From Hyphobacterium sp. SN044 (GTDB lineage: Bacteria; Pseudomonadota; Alphaproteobacteria; Caulobacterales; Maricaulaceae), in contig NZ_JAKKUV010000005.1 of assembly GCF_021864465.1 (NCBI RefSeq), forward strand, positions 94,465 through 145,925: 51,461 nt of DNA. The letters run 5' to 3'. The position numbers and the translations under genes were made by a program. The first letter of the stretch is position 1, and every line of letters begins with the position of its first letter. Under the pieces are notes generated by a model. That model saw only the letters and a list, made by a program, of their open reading frames with translations, was not told the origin of the DNA and ran no database searches. This document shows, piece after piece, positions 20,329 through 29,340 of the stretch.

Positions 20329-22173
20329 ATGACAGGTTTGCTGGCCGAGCTTCGCCGCCGCAATGTATTTCGCGTCGCGGCGGCCTATCTGGTCGTGGGC
20401 TGGCTGATCCTGCAGGTCATCGCGGTGATTGCCGAACCGCTCGGCCTGCCGGGCTGGACCGACACGCTGGTCATCGTCCTGCTCGGCATCGCTTTTCCCG
20501 TCGCGCTGATCCTCGCGTGGGCGTTCGAGGTCACGCCCGAAGGCGTCAAGCTGACCGCCGCCGTGCCCGAGGACGAGAGCATTTCCGGCAAGACCGGGCG
20601 CAGGCTAGATGTCCTGATCGCCGGCGGACTGGCCTTGCTGATCGGCCTCATCATCTGGCAGCAGGTGACGCGCGGCGCACCGGCCGGTACGGACGGGGGC
20701 GCGGTCACGACCGAGATGACGGGCCCACTGGACAACACGATCGCGGTCCTGCCCTTCGCCGATCTCTCCGCGCAGAGTGACCAGGCTTATTTCGCCGACG
20801 GCATCGCCGAGGAAATTCTCAACGTGCTGGCGCAGATCGACGCGCTGAGCGTCACATCGCGCACGTCGGCCTTCGTGTTCCGCAGCGACAGCAATCTGTC
20901 GATCCGTGACATCGCCGACGCGCTGCAGGTGCGGCATGTGCTCGAAGGCTCGGTGCGCACGTCCGGGGGCATGATCCGGATCACGGCGCAGCTCATCGAC
21001 GCCGAAACCGACCAGCACCTCTGGTCGGATACGTTCGACCGCGAGCTGAACGCCGAGAATGTCTTCGCGGTGCAGGACGAGATCGCCGCCGCGATCACGC
21101 GGGAACTGGCGTCGCGGCTGGGCGTGCCAATCGACGCACCGACCGCGGCCCGGACCACGAGCGATGTCGATGCCTATTCGGCCTATCTGCGCGGGCGAGA
21201 GCTGTTCTTCGACCGCAATTACGAGAACCTGCCACGCTCAGTCGAGGCGCTGGAACAGGCTGTCGCGCTCGATCCCGATTTCGTTGAGGCACGGGCCATC
21301 CTGTCGATGGCCTATGCCGTTTCGCCTGGCTGGGGTTTTCACGACCGCGACTATCGTCAACTGTCGCTCGAGATGGCCGGATCGGTCCTCGCCGTTCAGC
21401 CCGACAATCCGTTGGCGCTCACGACAATCGGTCAGGCGGCGCGCATCCTGGTGCCGCCGGATTGGGACACGGCAATCGACTACTACAGCCGCGCCATCGC
21501 CTCGGACCCGCGCAGTCCAACCGCCCGGCTGTGGCGGGCGCAAGCCTATCGCGATCTCGGATTTTTCGAGCTCGCGGACCAGGACCTTCAAGCCTGCATC
21601 GAGGCTGAGCCGCTCTATGGTGTCTGCCTCTACAATCACGCGGCCAATCTTCTCAATCTGGGCCGTGACGAGGAGGCATTCGCGGCGCTGATCGCGGTCA
21701 TGGGAACCAGCCATTTCGAATCCTATCCCGAATTTCTCGGAATTACGGCGCAGCGGGGTGACCGAACGCTGCTGGCCTACATGCTGCGCGAACTGGCGGA
21801 TTCCATTGGCGAAAGAACCCGGTGGATCGTCCCCGGATTGCTGCGGGCCCTAAGCGACGAGACGTATGATCGCGACGCGGCATTCGACCAGATTCGACGA
21901 CGCCTTCTCGATGACGGGCATGTTCCCGACGACTACACGATTTCGACCCTCGCACTCACTCACGGACTTTACGAGCGGGTTCCCGAAGAGCGCCAACCGG
22001 CCGGCTGGATCTGGTTTCGTGGATATCCGGGTCTGCCCGGGTCGGAAGCGGTGGAGGCCAGCATACGTCGGGAGCGGGTCGACGAATTCTGGCGTTCACA
22101 CGGCTTCCCGCCGCAATGCCAACCTGTTGGAGCGGACGATTTCAGTTGTCACTGGATTGACCGCGGCAACTGA
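20329..22173 (+). CDS. Membrane-anchored TolB/FlgO-like and TPR protein
   Basis: The 614-residue protein starts at an ATG with GGGGGAG 8 nt upstream. Residues 1-75 carry LLAELRRRNVFRVAAAYLVV with two membrane helices, and a further helix lies near 95-112. Residues about 140-270 match the TolB/FlgO-like domain found after adenylate-cyclase or DNA-binding domains (NTIAVLPFADLSAQSDQAYF, FADGIAEEILNVLA, HVLEGSVRTSGG, LWSDTFDRE). The rest is TPR-like helices. Such proteins are frequent in this bacterial group and their function is unknown. No catalytic or DNA-binding output domain is present here. Confidence 0.82.
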   Translation: MTGLLAELRRRNVFRVAAAYLVVGWLILQVIAVIAEPLGLPGWTDTLVIVLLGIAFPVALILAWAFEVTPEGVKLTAAVPEDESISGKTGRRLDVLIAGGLALLIGLIIWQQVTRGAPAGTDGGAVTTEMTGPLDNTIAVLPFADLSAQSDQAYFADGIAEEILNVLAQIDALSVTSRTSAFVFRSDSNLSIRDIADALQVRHVLEGSVRTSGGMIRITAQLIDAETDQHLWSDTFDRELNAENVFAVQDEIAAAITRELASRLGVPIDAPTAARTTSDVDAYSAYLRGRELFFDRNYENLPRSVEALEQAVALDPDFVEARAILSMAYAVSPGWGFHDRDYRQLSLEMAGSVLAVQPDNPLALTTIGQAARILVPPDWDTAIDYYSRAIASDPRSPTARLWRAQAYRDLGFFELADQDLQACIEAEPLYGVCLYNHAANLLNLGRDEEAFAALIAVMGTSHFESYPEFLGITAQRGDRTLLAYMLRELADSIGERTRWIVPGLLRALSDETYDRDAAFDQIRRRLLDDGHVPDDYTISTLALTHGLYERVPEERQPAGWIWFRGYPGLPGSEAVEASIRRERVDEFWRSHGFPPQCQPVGADDFSCHWIDRGN

Positions 22174-22239
22174 CGCCTCCTTCCGCATCCGATTTCCCTC
22201 CTTGCCGCATCCCTAGGGGCAGAAGAGAGGGAGGACTGG

Positions 22240-23484
22240 ATGAAAATTCTGACCGGGGCGCTGGCCCTGACGAGCGTGATGTCGGCGAGTGCCGCAGCGC
22301 AATTCGGTGAGCCGGTCTATCACTATGAAGGCCGGATGGCCGCCGATGTGGAGACCGGCTTCGTCGATCTCGACTGGCGGATTTCGGTGCTCGATCCGGA
22401 GGCGGAAAGCGTCACTTTCCTGCTTGCGCCGAGTCTTCGGAATATCGCGGTTTCCGGCGACATTGCCGGGTTCGAAACCGGCGAACAGGGGCCGTTCCAG
22501 GCCATCGTGATCGCACTCGCTCCGTCCGGCGGTGCCGTGCGCACGATCGAACTGGGGTATGACGGCGTGCTTTTCCCGGAACCGCCGAACAACGAGATCA
22601 ACGCCGTTGCGCCCGACCGGGTGGAGTTGTCGGTGGACGGATTCTGGCTGCCGGTCGATGCGAGTTTCCAGGGCTATCTGACCGCCGATCTGAGGGTGGA
22701 TGTGGGTGCGCCCTGGCTGGGCGTGGCCAACGGCACGGTCGAGCCATTGCCGACCGGTGCGCGCATCCGCAATGACGACGCTTCGCTCGATATTGCCTTC
22801 ACCCTCGCCCCGGATTTCCGGGTAACGGAGGCGGACGGGTTCACCCTCTACGATCTGCGCGACACGGAGGCCGGCACGGACCGGCTGATCGAGGCGGCGC
22901 GCTTCTGCTTCAACTATCTCGATCCGCTCTACGGGGAGAACAGCCCGCTTCCCGAAGCGCATTTCGTCATCCATCGCCGCGGCGAGAGCGCTTACAACCG
23001 GCGCAGCTACATCACGCTGACCGACATTTCCGACACCGAAGACCAGCCGCTGACCCAGTTCCTGTGCCATGAGCTGGCGCACCACTGGAGCATGGGCGCG
23101 AACTTCAACACGGTGGAGAACTGGCTGAACGAATCCTTCGCTGACCAGGCAGGGAATATGGCGGTTCGGGAACGCTTCGGCGAAGCGGCCTTCATCGAAC
23201 GGATGAACCGCTACCGGGCACGGATCGAGGGACAGGACCTGCCACCGATCTGGGTGCCGGGCGCGGCCGAACGGCCACCCTACATGGTCAGCTATCTCGC
23301 CGGACCCGTGGCCCTTTGGGAGCTGGAAGTGCGTATCGGCCGCCCGCGCTTCGCCGAATTCATGCGCCGCTACATGACCGACCCGGTCAACACGACGCCG
23401 GACCTGCTCGACATGCTCGAAGAGATTGCCGGACGCGTGGACCGGGACTGGTTCGAGGATAGGCTGGGCCGCGCAACGCCATAG
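22240..23484 (+). CDS. Secreted M1-like (gluzincin) metallopeptidase
   Basis: The 414-residue protein has a signal peptide (MKILTGALALTSVMSASAAA). An N-terminal beta domain (25-210) leads to the zinc site HELAHHW (277-283), with the third ligand in LNESFAD (E298). The spacing from the second His to this Glu is 16 residues, slightly shorter than the 18 of classical M1 aminopeptidases. The exopeptidase GAMEN motif is not recognisable, so aminopeptidase activity is uncertain. A GGGAGG ribosome site precedes the ATG. It probably acts in the periplasm or outside the cell. Confidence 0.8.
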   Translation: MKILTGALALTSVMSASAAAQFGEPVYHYEGRMAADVETGFVDLDWRISVLDPEAESVTFLLAPSLRNIAVSGDIAGFETGEQGPFQAIVIALAPSGGAVRTIELGYDGVLFPEPPNNEINAVAPDRVELSVDGFWLPVDASFQGYLTADLRVDVGAPWLGVANGTVEPLPTGARIRNDDASLDIAFTLAPDFRVTEADGFTLYDLRDTEAGTDRLIEAARFCFNYLDPLYGENSPLPEAHFVIHRRGESAYNRRSYITLTDISDTEDQPLTQFLCHELAHHWSMGANFNTVENWLNESFADQAGNMAVRERFGEAAFIERMNRYRARIEGQDLPPIWVPGAAERPPYMVSYLAGPVALWELEVRIGRPRFAEFMRRYMTDPVNTTPDLLDMLEEIAGRVDRDWFEDRLGRATP

Positions 23485-23530
23485 ACCACCACCGATTGCC
23501 GTCCGGCCCGCCTTGGGCGAGACTTCGCCC

Positions 23531-24034
23531 ATGGGACGTATTCGGGGCTGGACGACGATCATCCTCGCCGGGGCCGCGCTGGCCGCGGCGGCCTTCGCGC
23601 TGGAATGGCTGGAATACCGCTACTGGACGCGGCGGCTGGGCATCGAGGTCTTTCTCCTGATCGTCGGGGCCGGGTTCGCGGCGCTCGGATTGTGGACCGG
23701 CATGCGACTGACCCGCCAGTCCTCACCCGCCCCCTTCATCCGCAACGACGCCGCCATCGCCGCGCTCGGCCTGACTTCGCGCGAGATGGAGGTGCTGGAA
23801 GCGCTCGTCACCGGCGAGAGCAACAAGGCGCTCGCCCGGACGCTTGGCGTCTCGCCCAACACGGTGAAGACGCATGCCGCCCGGCTCTATTCCAAGCTCG
23901 AGGTTTCCGGCCGCGTGCAAGCCATCGAAAAGGCGCGCGCCCTGCGGCTGATCCCGGCGCGAGGTGACGTTTCGGGGGATGCGCCAGCGGGTCACCCGGT
24001 TGGACCCGTTCGCGAAAATCACCCGTCCGGGTGA
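23531..24034 (+). CDS. Membrane-anchored LuxR-type transcription regulator
   Basis: The 167-residue protein has two membrane helices (about 9-27 and 38-57) and then a LuxR/FixJ helix-turn-helix (about 78-140). That domain shows LTSREMEVLEALVTGESNKA, then LARTLGVSPNTVKTHAARLY and SKLEVSGRVQAIEKARAL. The GESNKAIA-like turn and NTVKTH recognition helix are typical. There is no receiver or autoinducer domain; the membrane part may sense the envelope. It is followed 85 bp later by a DUF4199 membrane protein, a common partnership in this group, and lies 730 bp before the paralogue array. Confidence 0.87.
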   Translation: MGRIRGWTTIILAGAALAAAAFALEWLEYRYWTRRLGIEVFLLIVGAGFAALGLWTGMRLTRQSSPAPFIRNDAAIAALGLTSREMEVLEALVTGESNKALARTLGVSPNTVKTHAARLYSKLEVSGRVQAIEKARALRLIPARGDVSGDAPAGHPVGPVRENHPSG

Positions 24035-24119
24035 CGACGCAGGTGCGGCGATCCGGCTGGACTGCGCGTCTCGTCAACCGGTCCCGGTGCAATGGTGGCG
24101 GGACACTCGGAGGAAGATC

Positions 24120-24653
24120 ATGACACGCATCATTCTCGTCTTCGGCAGCATTTCCGGCCTGATCGTCGCGTTCCTGATGGTCGGCTCCATCGCCCTGTCC
24201 GGCCCCGAACACAGTGGCTCGGGCGCGATGTTCGTCGGCTATCTCTTCATGCTGGTCGCGCTGAGTTTCATCTTCATCGCGGTCAAGCGTCATCGCGACG
24301 TCAATCTCGGCGGCACGATCCGGTTCTGGCCCGCGCTCGCGATCGGGCTCGGCATCACGCTGGTCGCCGGCCTGATCTACGTCATCGCCTGGGACCTCTA
24401 TTTCAACCTGTCCGGCCGGGAATTCATGGACGTCTATCTCGCCTCGCAGATCGAGGCCCGGCGCGAGGCTGGAGCCAGCGAAGCGGAGATCGCGGCCTTC
24501 GAGGCGGAGATGATCCCGATGATGTCGCTCTACGAGAACTGGTGGTTCCGCATGCCGATTACCTTCACGGAAATCGCGCCGGTCGGGATTCTGGTGGCGA
24601 TCCTGTCGGCGGCGATCCTGCGTAATCCGGGCGTCCTGCCCCGGCGCGCCTGA
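24120..24653 (+). CDS. DUF4199 family membrane protein
   Basis: The 177-residue protein has an AGGAAG ribosome site. Four membrane segments are visible: about 4-24, 36-55, 67-92 and 143-165. The loop between the third and fourth is charged (YLASQIEARREAGASEAEIA), as in DUF4199 proteins. The family is uncharacterised; its members often sit beside small membrane-bound LuxR regulators, as here, and could be the sensory or target partner. A terminator follows at 24663-24690, separating it from the array. Confidence 0.8.
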   Translation: MTRIILVFGSISGLIVAFLMVGSIALSGPEHSGSGAMFVGYLFMLVALSFIFIAVKRHRDVNLGGTIRFWPALAIGLGITLVAGLIYVIAWDLYFNLSGREFMDVYLASQIEARREAGASEAEIAAFEAEMIPMMSLYENWWFRMPITFTEIAPVGILVAILSAAILRNPGVLPRRA

Positions 24654-24662
24654 TCCGTCTCA

Positions 24663-24690
24663 TCTCCGGTCCGGTTTGCCGGGCCGGAGA
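24663..24690 (+). terminator. Terminator between DUF4199 gene and the array
   Basis: TCTCCGGTCCGG and CCGGGCCGGAGA form a 12-bp stem with one G-T pair and a TTTG loop. It is followed by CGCAAGGTTTTCCTTTCTTC. It lies 9 bp after the DUF4199 stop. The array that begins at 24765 therefore needs its own promoter in 24691-24764, which I could not assign. Confidence 0.75.
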
Positions 24691-24764
24691 CGCAAGGTTT
24701 TCCTTTCTTCTCCCCAAGCAATTGAAGAATGTGCTTAACTCCGTCCCGGGGGAGGCTTCGGGAC

Positions 24765-25538
24765 ATGATTCTGAGCCGCATTACGAAAGCCATCCGCGAA
24801 CAGAACTGGTTCGCGGTCGTGCTCGAGTTTGTCATCGTGATTCTTGGCGTCGTGATCGGTTTTCAGGTCACGGCGTGGAATGCCCGGCAGGCCGATCTGC
24901 AACGCGGACAACTCTATATCGAGCGGCTGAGCGCGGATCTCGCGGAAAACCGGACCCGTGCGGAAGGCAATATCGCGTTCCGGGCACAGGTGCGGGCGCT
25001 CGGGCTGGACGCGCTCGCCTTTGCGTCGGGGGAGCGCCAGCCCGACAGCAGCTGGCAGGTGGTGGCCACCTATTTCAATGCCAGCCAGTCGGGCAGCGCC
25101 TATCCGGTGCGCGCAACCTATGAAGAGATGCTCTCCACCGGCGATTTGCGCCTGATCGCCGATCTCGACCTGCGCAACGCGCTCAGCGTCTACTACACGG
25201 ATAGCGGGATCACCGGGATCACGGATGCCCTGCCGCCCTATCGGGCCTATGTCCGGACGCTGATCCCGATCGAACTGCAGGAGCATATCTGGGACAATTG
25301 CTATTCATCCGGGAGCGGCACCGGGAACCAGCAAGTCCTTGACTGCCCGCCGCCCGAAACCTCCCCGCATGACCTGGAGGCGCTTGCCGCACGGCTCCTG
25401 AACGATGAAAGGCTCAATGGCGAGTTGCGGTTCTGGGTTTCGACCCAGCGCGCCGCCCTCGTGATCTATGACGATCAGCTGAGGCGAACCCTGAGCCTGC
25501 ACGCAGCCCTGACTGCGGGCCAGGAGACCGCGCCATGA
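24765..25538 (+). CDS. Array member 1: membrane-anchored paralogue, distal cysteine pair
   Basis: 257 residues; the ATG has GGGGGAGG upstream and is the only start here with a free-standing strong ribosome site, as expected for the first gene of the chain. Residues 1-16 are basic and cytoplasmic, about 17-36 form the membrane helix, and an amphipathic coiled region follows (40-85). The core motif of the family is TYEEMLSTGDLRLIADLDLR at 118-137 followed by YY. Two cysteines at 179 and 194 (C-x14-C) are the only ones in the protein and could bond in the periplasm. N-in, C-out topology is inferred from the positive N-terminus. The stop overlaps member 2 by ATGA. Confidence 0.85.
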   Translation: MILSRITKAIREQNWFAVVLEFVIVILGVVIGFQVTAWNARQADLQRGQLYIERLSADLAENRTRAEGNIAFRAQVRALGLDALAFASGERQPDSSWQVVATYFNASQSGSAYPVRATYEEMLSTGDLRLIADLDLRNALSVYYTDSGITGITDALPPYRAYVRTLIPIELQEHIWDNCYSSGSGTGNQQVLDCPPPETSPHDLEALAARLLNDERLNGELRFWVSTQRAALVIYDDQLRRTLSLHAALTAGQETAP

Positions 25539-26293
25539 TCCTTGCCCGCCTGACCCGCGCCATCCGGCAGCAGAACTGGTTCGCCGTGGCGATCGAATTC
25601 GTCATCGTCATCCTCGGCGTGGTGATCGGTTTCCAGGTCACCGGGTGGGCCGGAGAGATGGCTGATCGTGAAACCGAGGCCCGGCATATCAGAGAGATTG
25701 CCGATGATCTGCGGATCGATATCGAGAGTTATGAGGAGCTGATCGACTCTGCGCTCTACCGGATTGCGGGCGTTGACCTGATCTTCGAGGCTGCGGGTCG
25801 CGATCCACTTCCCGGCGAGCTCGTGCTGTCTACGTCAACCATGCCCATCCCGGAATTGCCCGTCATTGGCGAGGATCGACGCGCGAATATTCTCGGTCAT
25901 GTCAATCTTGTGCGGATCAGTGTGGGAAATCGCTCAGGTTATGACAGCCTCATAAATTCCGGCAATATCAATCTGGTACGCGATCACGACATTGCGCGGG
26001 AAGTTCAGGCCTATTACAGCAATCATAGTAACTTGCTGGATACACAAGCTCTATTTCGGGAATTCCGGAATGACGGCGCACAAATGGGATATGAGCTGGG
26101 CTTGTCCACGTTTGACGCCCTGCCATTCGAAGAGGTCGTCGAACGCATTTCGGAAAGCGAGGCCTACATGGCCTATCTGCGCTCCACCCGCGAATGGGCG
26201 ATCGTCCACGCCAATGTCGTGATTGACCGGCGCGAGGAAGCCCGCTCCTTGTTGACTGAAATTGAAGATTATCTGGGAGCGGATTCGCCATGA
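25535..26293 (+). CDS. Array member 2: membrane-anchored paralogue, cysteine-free
   Basis: 252 residues. The anchor is MILARLTRAIRQQNWFAVAI, with helix EFVIVILGVVIGFQV. The core motif comes later than in its siblings (YDSLINSGNINLVRDHDI, about 136-153) because the preceding segment (85-135) is longer and proline-rich. There is no cysteine. The C-terminal helix region ends WAIVHANVVIDRREEARSLL. The stretch 25900-26100 is visibly more AT-rich than the rest of the gene (for example around CAGCAATCATAGTAACTTG), hinting at a patch of different origin. Coupled at both ends by ATGA. Confidence 0.85.
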   Translation: MILARLTRAIRQQNWFAVAIEFVIVILGVVIGFQVTGWAGEMADRETEARHIREIADDLRIDIESYEELIDSALYRIAGVDLIFEAAGRDPLPGELVLSTSTMPIPELPVIGEDRRANILGHVNLVRISVGNRSGYDSLINSGNINLVRDHDIAREVQAYYSNHSNLLDTQALFREFRNDGAQMGYELGLSTFDALPFEEVVERISESEAYMAYLRSTREWAIVHANVVIDRREEARSLLTEIEDYLGADSP

Positions 26294-27054
26294 TCCTCGC
26301 CCGCCTCACCCGCGCCATCCGCGAGCAGAACTGGTTCGCCGTTGTTCTTGAATTCGTCATCGTCATCGCTGGCGTGGTGATCGGCTTTCAGGTCACCGCG
26401 TGGAACGCGGACCGCAGTGAACGGGTGCGCGAAGCCGCCTATCTCGAGCGCCTTCACGCCGAGGTCGAGGAACTTGAGAGCCTGCGGGGATGGCGGGTGG
26501 CGTCCCGCCAACGGCACGCGGCGAACCTGGTCGAGGTCGCCGACTTTCTGCACGATCGCCGCGACATCACTCCCGGCGAGTGGCATTGCACCGCGATCGG
26601 GATGTCGTTCACCGTCACCAATCCGACCGACCGTCTCGGGGTTCTCGACGAACTCCTGTCCGTGGGTGGTTTCGATACGATCCGGTCTCCTGACGTGCGG
26701 GAGGCCATAGCGCGCTACATGCTGGCAACCCGGCGCGCGGCAGACGCGAACACCGGGTCCGAGTTCCAGATCGTCATCCTGCACGACCGCTTCCCCGAGC
26801 TTTTCGAGGTCGAGACCGTCCGGATCCGGCCCGACGCCGACCTGTTGAGGCCCCAGTTCGAATGCGACTTTGACGCCATGCGGGCCAACACCGAGTTCAG
26901 GCATGCCTTCGCGACGAATGCCTTCAGTTTCACGTCCCACAACCGGCAGAACGAACTTGTCAGCGAAGCGCTGCGCCACCTGCATGATGCGGTCGATCAG
27001 ACTTTGGGTCTGACCGCCGAGGATCATGACACAGGGCAGGAAGACGCCGCATGA
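26290..27054 (+). CDS. Array member 3: membrane-anchored paralogue, distal cysteine pair
   Basis: 254 residues. The helix reads EFVIVIAGVVIGFQVTAWNA. Core motif LDELLSVGGFDTIRSPDVRE lies at about 119-138. The only cysteines are C100 (EWHCTAIG) and C192 (FECDFDAM), the same spacing class as members 4 and 10. FDAMRANTEFRHAF (194-207) is the second recurring motif of the family, seen also in members 5, 7, 12 and 13 as (F/Y)D-x-x-(A/L)-x-x-(D/N)-x-x-(F/L). Coupled at both ends by ATGA. Confidence 0.85.
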   Translation: MILARLTRAIREQNWFAVVLEFVIVIAGVVIGFQVTAWNADRSERVREAAYLERLHAEVEELESLRGWRVASRQRHAANLVEVADFLHDRRDITPGEWHCTAIGMSFTVTNPTDRLGVLDELLSVGGFDTIRSPDVREAIARYMLATRRAADANTGSEFQIVILHDRFPELFEVETVRIRPDADLLRPQFECDFDAMRANTEFRHAFATNAFSFTSHNRQNELVSEALRHLHDAVDQTLGLTAEDHDTGQEDAA

Positions 27055-27803
27055 TCCTCGCCCGCCTCACCCGCGCCGTCCGCGAACAGAACTGGTTCGC
27101 CGTCGCGATCGAGTTCGTGATCGTCGTGATTGGCGTGGTGATCGGTTTCCAGATCAGCGCGTGGAATGCGGACCGGCAGATGGCCGTCCGGGACGCCCAG
27201 TTGATCAGCCGGCTGACACGGGATCTGGAAGCGATGCGCACCGCCAATGCGGCGACCCTGCCGGATACCGAACGCACCTATAATGGCTGGATCGATCTTT
27301 TGCGGGCCCTTGAGGCCTGCGAACCGATCGATACGACCCAGGGCGATGTCCGGTTCGCACTCGCACGCTATCAACGCACTCACGCGGCCCCGATCTATCG
27401 GGCTGCGTTCGATGAAATGAGCGCCGCCGGTGCCTTTTCAGCATTGAGAAATGAAGCGCTTCAGGAAGCCATCGCGACCTTTTACGCAACACTCGAACGC
27501 GCCACCGTGATCGAGGGGGCCGGCCGTGTCGATCAGCTCGCCACAGCGCGACTTTTCTGGCCGCGCATCGCGTTCTCGATGGAAGAGGACGGTATCCAGT
27601 CGGTCGGAAGCGAGGAAGATGACGCGCCGGCTGCAGCCAATACCGTGGCGACGCTGGATGTGGCGGAGCATTGCAGCGATCTGGAATTGCGCGGCGCCGT
27701 CTGGGAAATGGCCGACGTCAATCGCGATTTCTACTTCGAAACCCTGCAAACGCTCGAGGAGATCGATGCCATTCTCGCCGCGCTCGAGGAGGAAGCCCGG
27801 TGA
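27051..27803 (+). CDS. Array member 4: membrane-anchored paralogue, distal cysteine pair
   Basis: 250 residues. Anchor MILARLTRAVREQNWFAVAI, helix EFVIVVIGVVIGFQISAWNA. Core motif FDEMSAAGAFSALRNEALQE at about 120-139, followed by IATFYATLER. The only cysteines are C90 (LEACEPID) and C208 (AEHCSDLE). An acidic, low-complexity loop (GSEEDDAPAAA, about 186-196) separates the two helical parts and is not seen in siblings. The C-terminal helix LEEIDAILAALEEEAR is strongly acidic. The stop is shared with the GTG start of member 5 (GTGA). Confidence 0.84.
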   Translation: MILARLTRAVREQNWFAVAIEFVIVVIGVVIGFQISAWNADRQMAVRDAQLISRLTRDLEAMRTANAATLPDTERTYNGWIDLLRALEACEPIDTTQGDVRFALARYQRTHAAPIYRAAFDEMSAAGAFSALRNEALQEAIATFYATLERATVIEGAGRVDQLATARLFWPRIAFSMEEDGIQSVGSEEDDAPAAANTVATLDVAEHCSDLELRGAVWEMADVNRDFYFETLQTLEEIDAILAALEEEAR

Positions 27804-28528
27804 TCCTCTCCCGCATCTCCAAGGCCATCCGTGAACAGAACTGGTTCGCCGTCGCGATCGAATTCGTGATCGTCATCGCCGGTGTGGTGATCGGTTTTCA
27901 GGTGACGGCGTGGAATGCGGCGCGCGTCAATCAGGCGCGCGAAACGGCCTATATCGAACGGCTGCGAGACGACTTCGTGGACATCGAGACCACGACGCGG
28001 GGCGGCATCGACTCATACACCGAGATGTTCGAGGCCGCGGATCGCATCATGGCCTTCATCGAAAGCGGGGAGGCCGAACCGGCCGACGACGCGGCGTTCC
28101 GCAGTGATCTGTCGTCGATCCTGCTGGGCACGATACCGCCACCGCGATCGACCACTTTCCGGGAGATGGAATCGGCCGGTCAGCTGTCGTTGATCTCAGA
28201 TCCCGAATTGCGCGAAATGCTGATCGAGATCGACGCCCTCCTGGCGCGATACGACCGGGTCTTTGCATTCGTTTTTACCCAGCAGGACCGCTACGGCGAA
28301 TATCTCAACCGGTATCTGGTTTATCAGGACACGCTCGGCGAGTCCGGCGTGCCCGACGTCCCCGGCGTGTCGCGCTACGATCTGGCCGCGATGCGGGCCG
28401 ACCCGCACTTCCTGCCCGCCATGTCGACACTGCGCCGGGGTCACGGATTCAACGTGTTCTGGCTCCACTCGGTCCATGCCGAGGTGGCGACATTGCGCGC
28501 TGCACTCGATGAACGGATTGCCGAATGA
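27800..28528 (+). CDS. Array member 5: membrane-anchored paralogue, GTG start, cysteine-free
   Basis: 242 residues. It is the only array member starting at GTG; the start lies in a GTGA overlap with member 4, and the following sequence ILSRISKAIREQNWFAVAIE fixes the frame. An in-frame upstream extension exists but only reads through member 4 and was rejected. Core motif FREMESAGQLSLISDPELRE at about 120-139. The second motif is YDLAAMRADPHFLPAM. It ends with the helix HAEVATLRAALDERIAE. There is no cysteine. The overlap with member 6 is ATGA. Confidence 0.84.
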   Translation: MILSRISKAIREQNWFAVAIEFVIVIAGVVIGFQVTAWNAARVNQARETAYIERLRDDFVDIETTTRGGIDSYTEMFEAADRIMAFIESGEAEPADDAAFRSDLSSILLGTIPPPRSTTFREMESAGQLSLISDPELREMLIEIDALLARYDRVFAFVFTQQDRYGEYLNRYLVYQDTLGESGVPDVPGVSRYDLAAMRADPHFLPAMSTLRRGHGFNVFWLHSVHAEVATLRAALDERIAE

Positions 28529-29280
28529 TCCTATCCCGCATCAGCCGCGCCCTGCGCGAACAGAACTGGCTCGCCGTGGCGATCGAGTTCCTGATCGTCA
28601 TTCTCGGTGTGGTGATCGGTTTGCAGATCAGTATCTGGGCGCAGGCGCGCGCGGATGCGGAGCGCGAGACGCTCATGCTGACCCGGCTGCACGGCGAAGC
28701 TGAAACCAATGTTCGCTACTTCACTCAGCAGGTCGAGGCCCGGCGGGACAACGATGCGCGTCGGGACGTTCTGATCCAAAGCCTGCTGGCCGGCGATTTC
28801 GAGACTGTCGACCCTCGCGCGATGGTTGGCGGAGTATTTTCCGCATCGAACGTGGTGGATCCGACGCCATCGCGAGTCGTTTACGATGAGATCGTCAGCG
28901 CTGGACTGACTTCGCGCATAGGCGACGAAACGATGCGGATCGCGCTCGCAGAATACTGGTCAGAAATCGATCGTCTCCGCGCGGACAACGCCTGGCGACG
29001 GGAAGAAATCTATGCCTTTCCGCGATCGATTGCGGCGCAGGACGAGTTTATCGAGATCGAGTACGACGCCGAACACCCGCTGCGGCGGCGCTATACGATA
29101 GATCCCGAACGGGCGGCGCAGTCCGAGGATTTCATGGACTTCGTCTTTTTCGGGAACACGCGAAGCCGCACGTTGACGATCAGATGGGCGGAGGCGCTCA
29201 ATCGGGCCATCGCCTTGTGCGAGGAGACGGCGCGGCTGACGGAACAGGCTTGCGAGCCTGCCCCAGAGGGCGCCGAATGA
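28525..29280 (+). CDS. Array member 6: membrane-anchored paralogue, C-terminal CX10C
   Basis: 251 residues. The anchor has Leu for Phe (NWLAVAIEFLIVILGVVIG), shared with member 14, which also has the identical SRISRALREQNW start; the two are probably closest kin by anchor. Core motif YDEIVSAGLTSRIGDETMR at about 120-138. The only cysteines are at 232 and 243 (CEETARLTEQAC), the CX10C tail shared with members 8, 9, 11 and 14. It ends EPAPEGAE. Its stop overlaps the broken remnant that follows. Confidence 0.85.
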   Translation: MILSRISRALREQNWLAVAIEFLIVILGVVIGLQISIWAQARADAERETLMLTRLHGEAETNVRYFTQQVEARRDNDARRDVLIQSLLAGDFETVDPRAMVGGVFSASNVVDPTPSRVVYDEIVSAGLTSRIGDETMRIALAEYWSEIDRLRADNAWRREEIYAFPRSIAAQDEFIEIEYDAEHPLRRRYTIDPERAAQSEDFMDFVFFGNTRSRTLTIRWAEALNRAIALCEETARLTEQACEPAPEGAE

Positions 29281-29340
29281 TCCCCCCCGCCTCTCCCGCG
29301 CCATAAGTGAGCAGAACCGGTTCGCCGTTCCGCTCAAGGG
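29277..29340 (+). pseudogene. Frameshifted, truncated remnant of another array member
   Basis: Directly in the ATGA of member 6 there is a start-like sequence, ATGATCCCCCCCGCCTCTCC, then CGCGCCATAAGTGAGCAGAA, then CCGGTTCGCCGTT. This follows the family anchor (MILxRLSRAIxEQNxFAV) base for base but is one base out of frame. The frame opened by the ATG stops after nine codons (MIPPASPAP). Similarity ends near 29340, where unrelated DNA begins. The rest of the gene is missing. This marks a deletion or recombination breakpoint inside the array. Confidence 0.85.

Noticed and set aside
24691-24764. Promoter of the array
   Set aside because: GCTTAACT at about 24733 resembles a -10 element, but no -35 at proper spacing was found.
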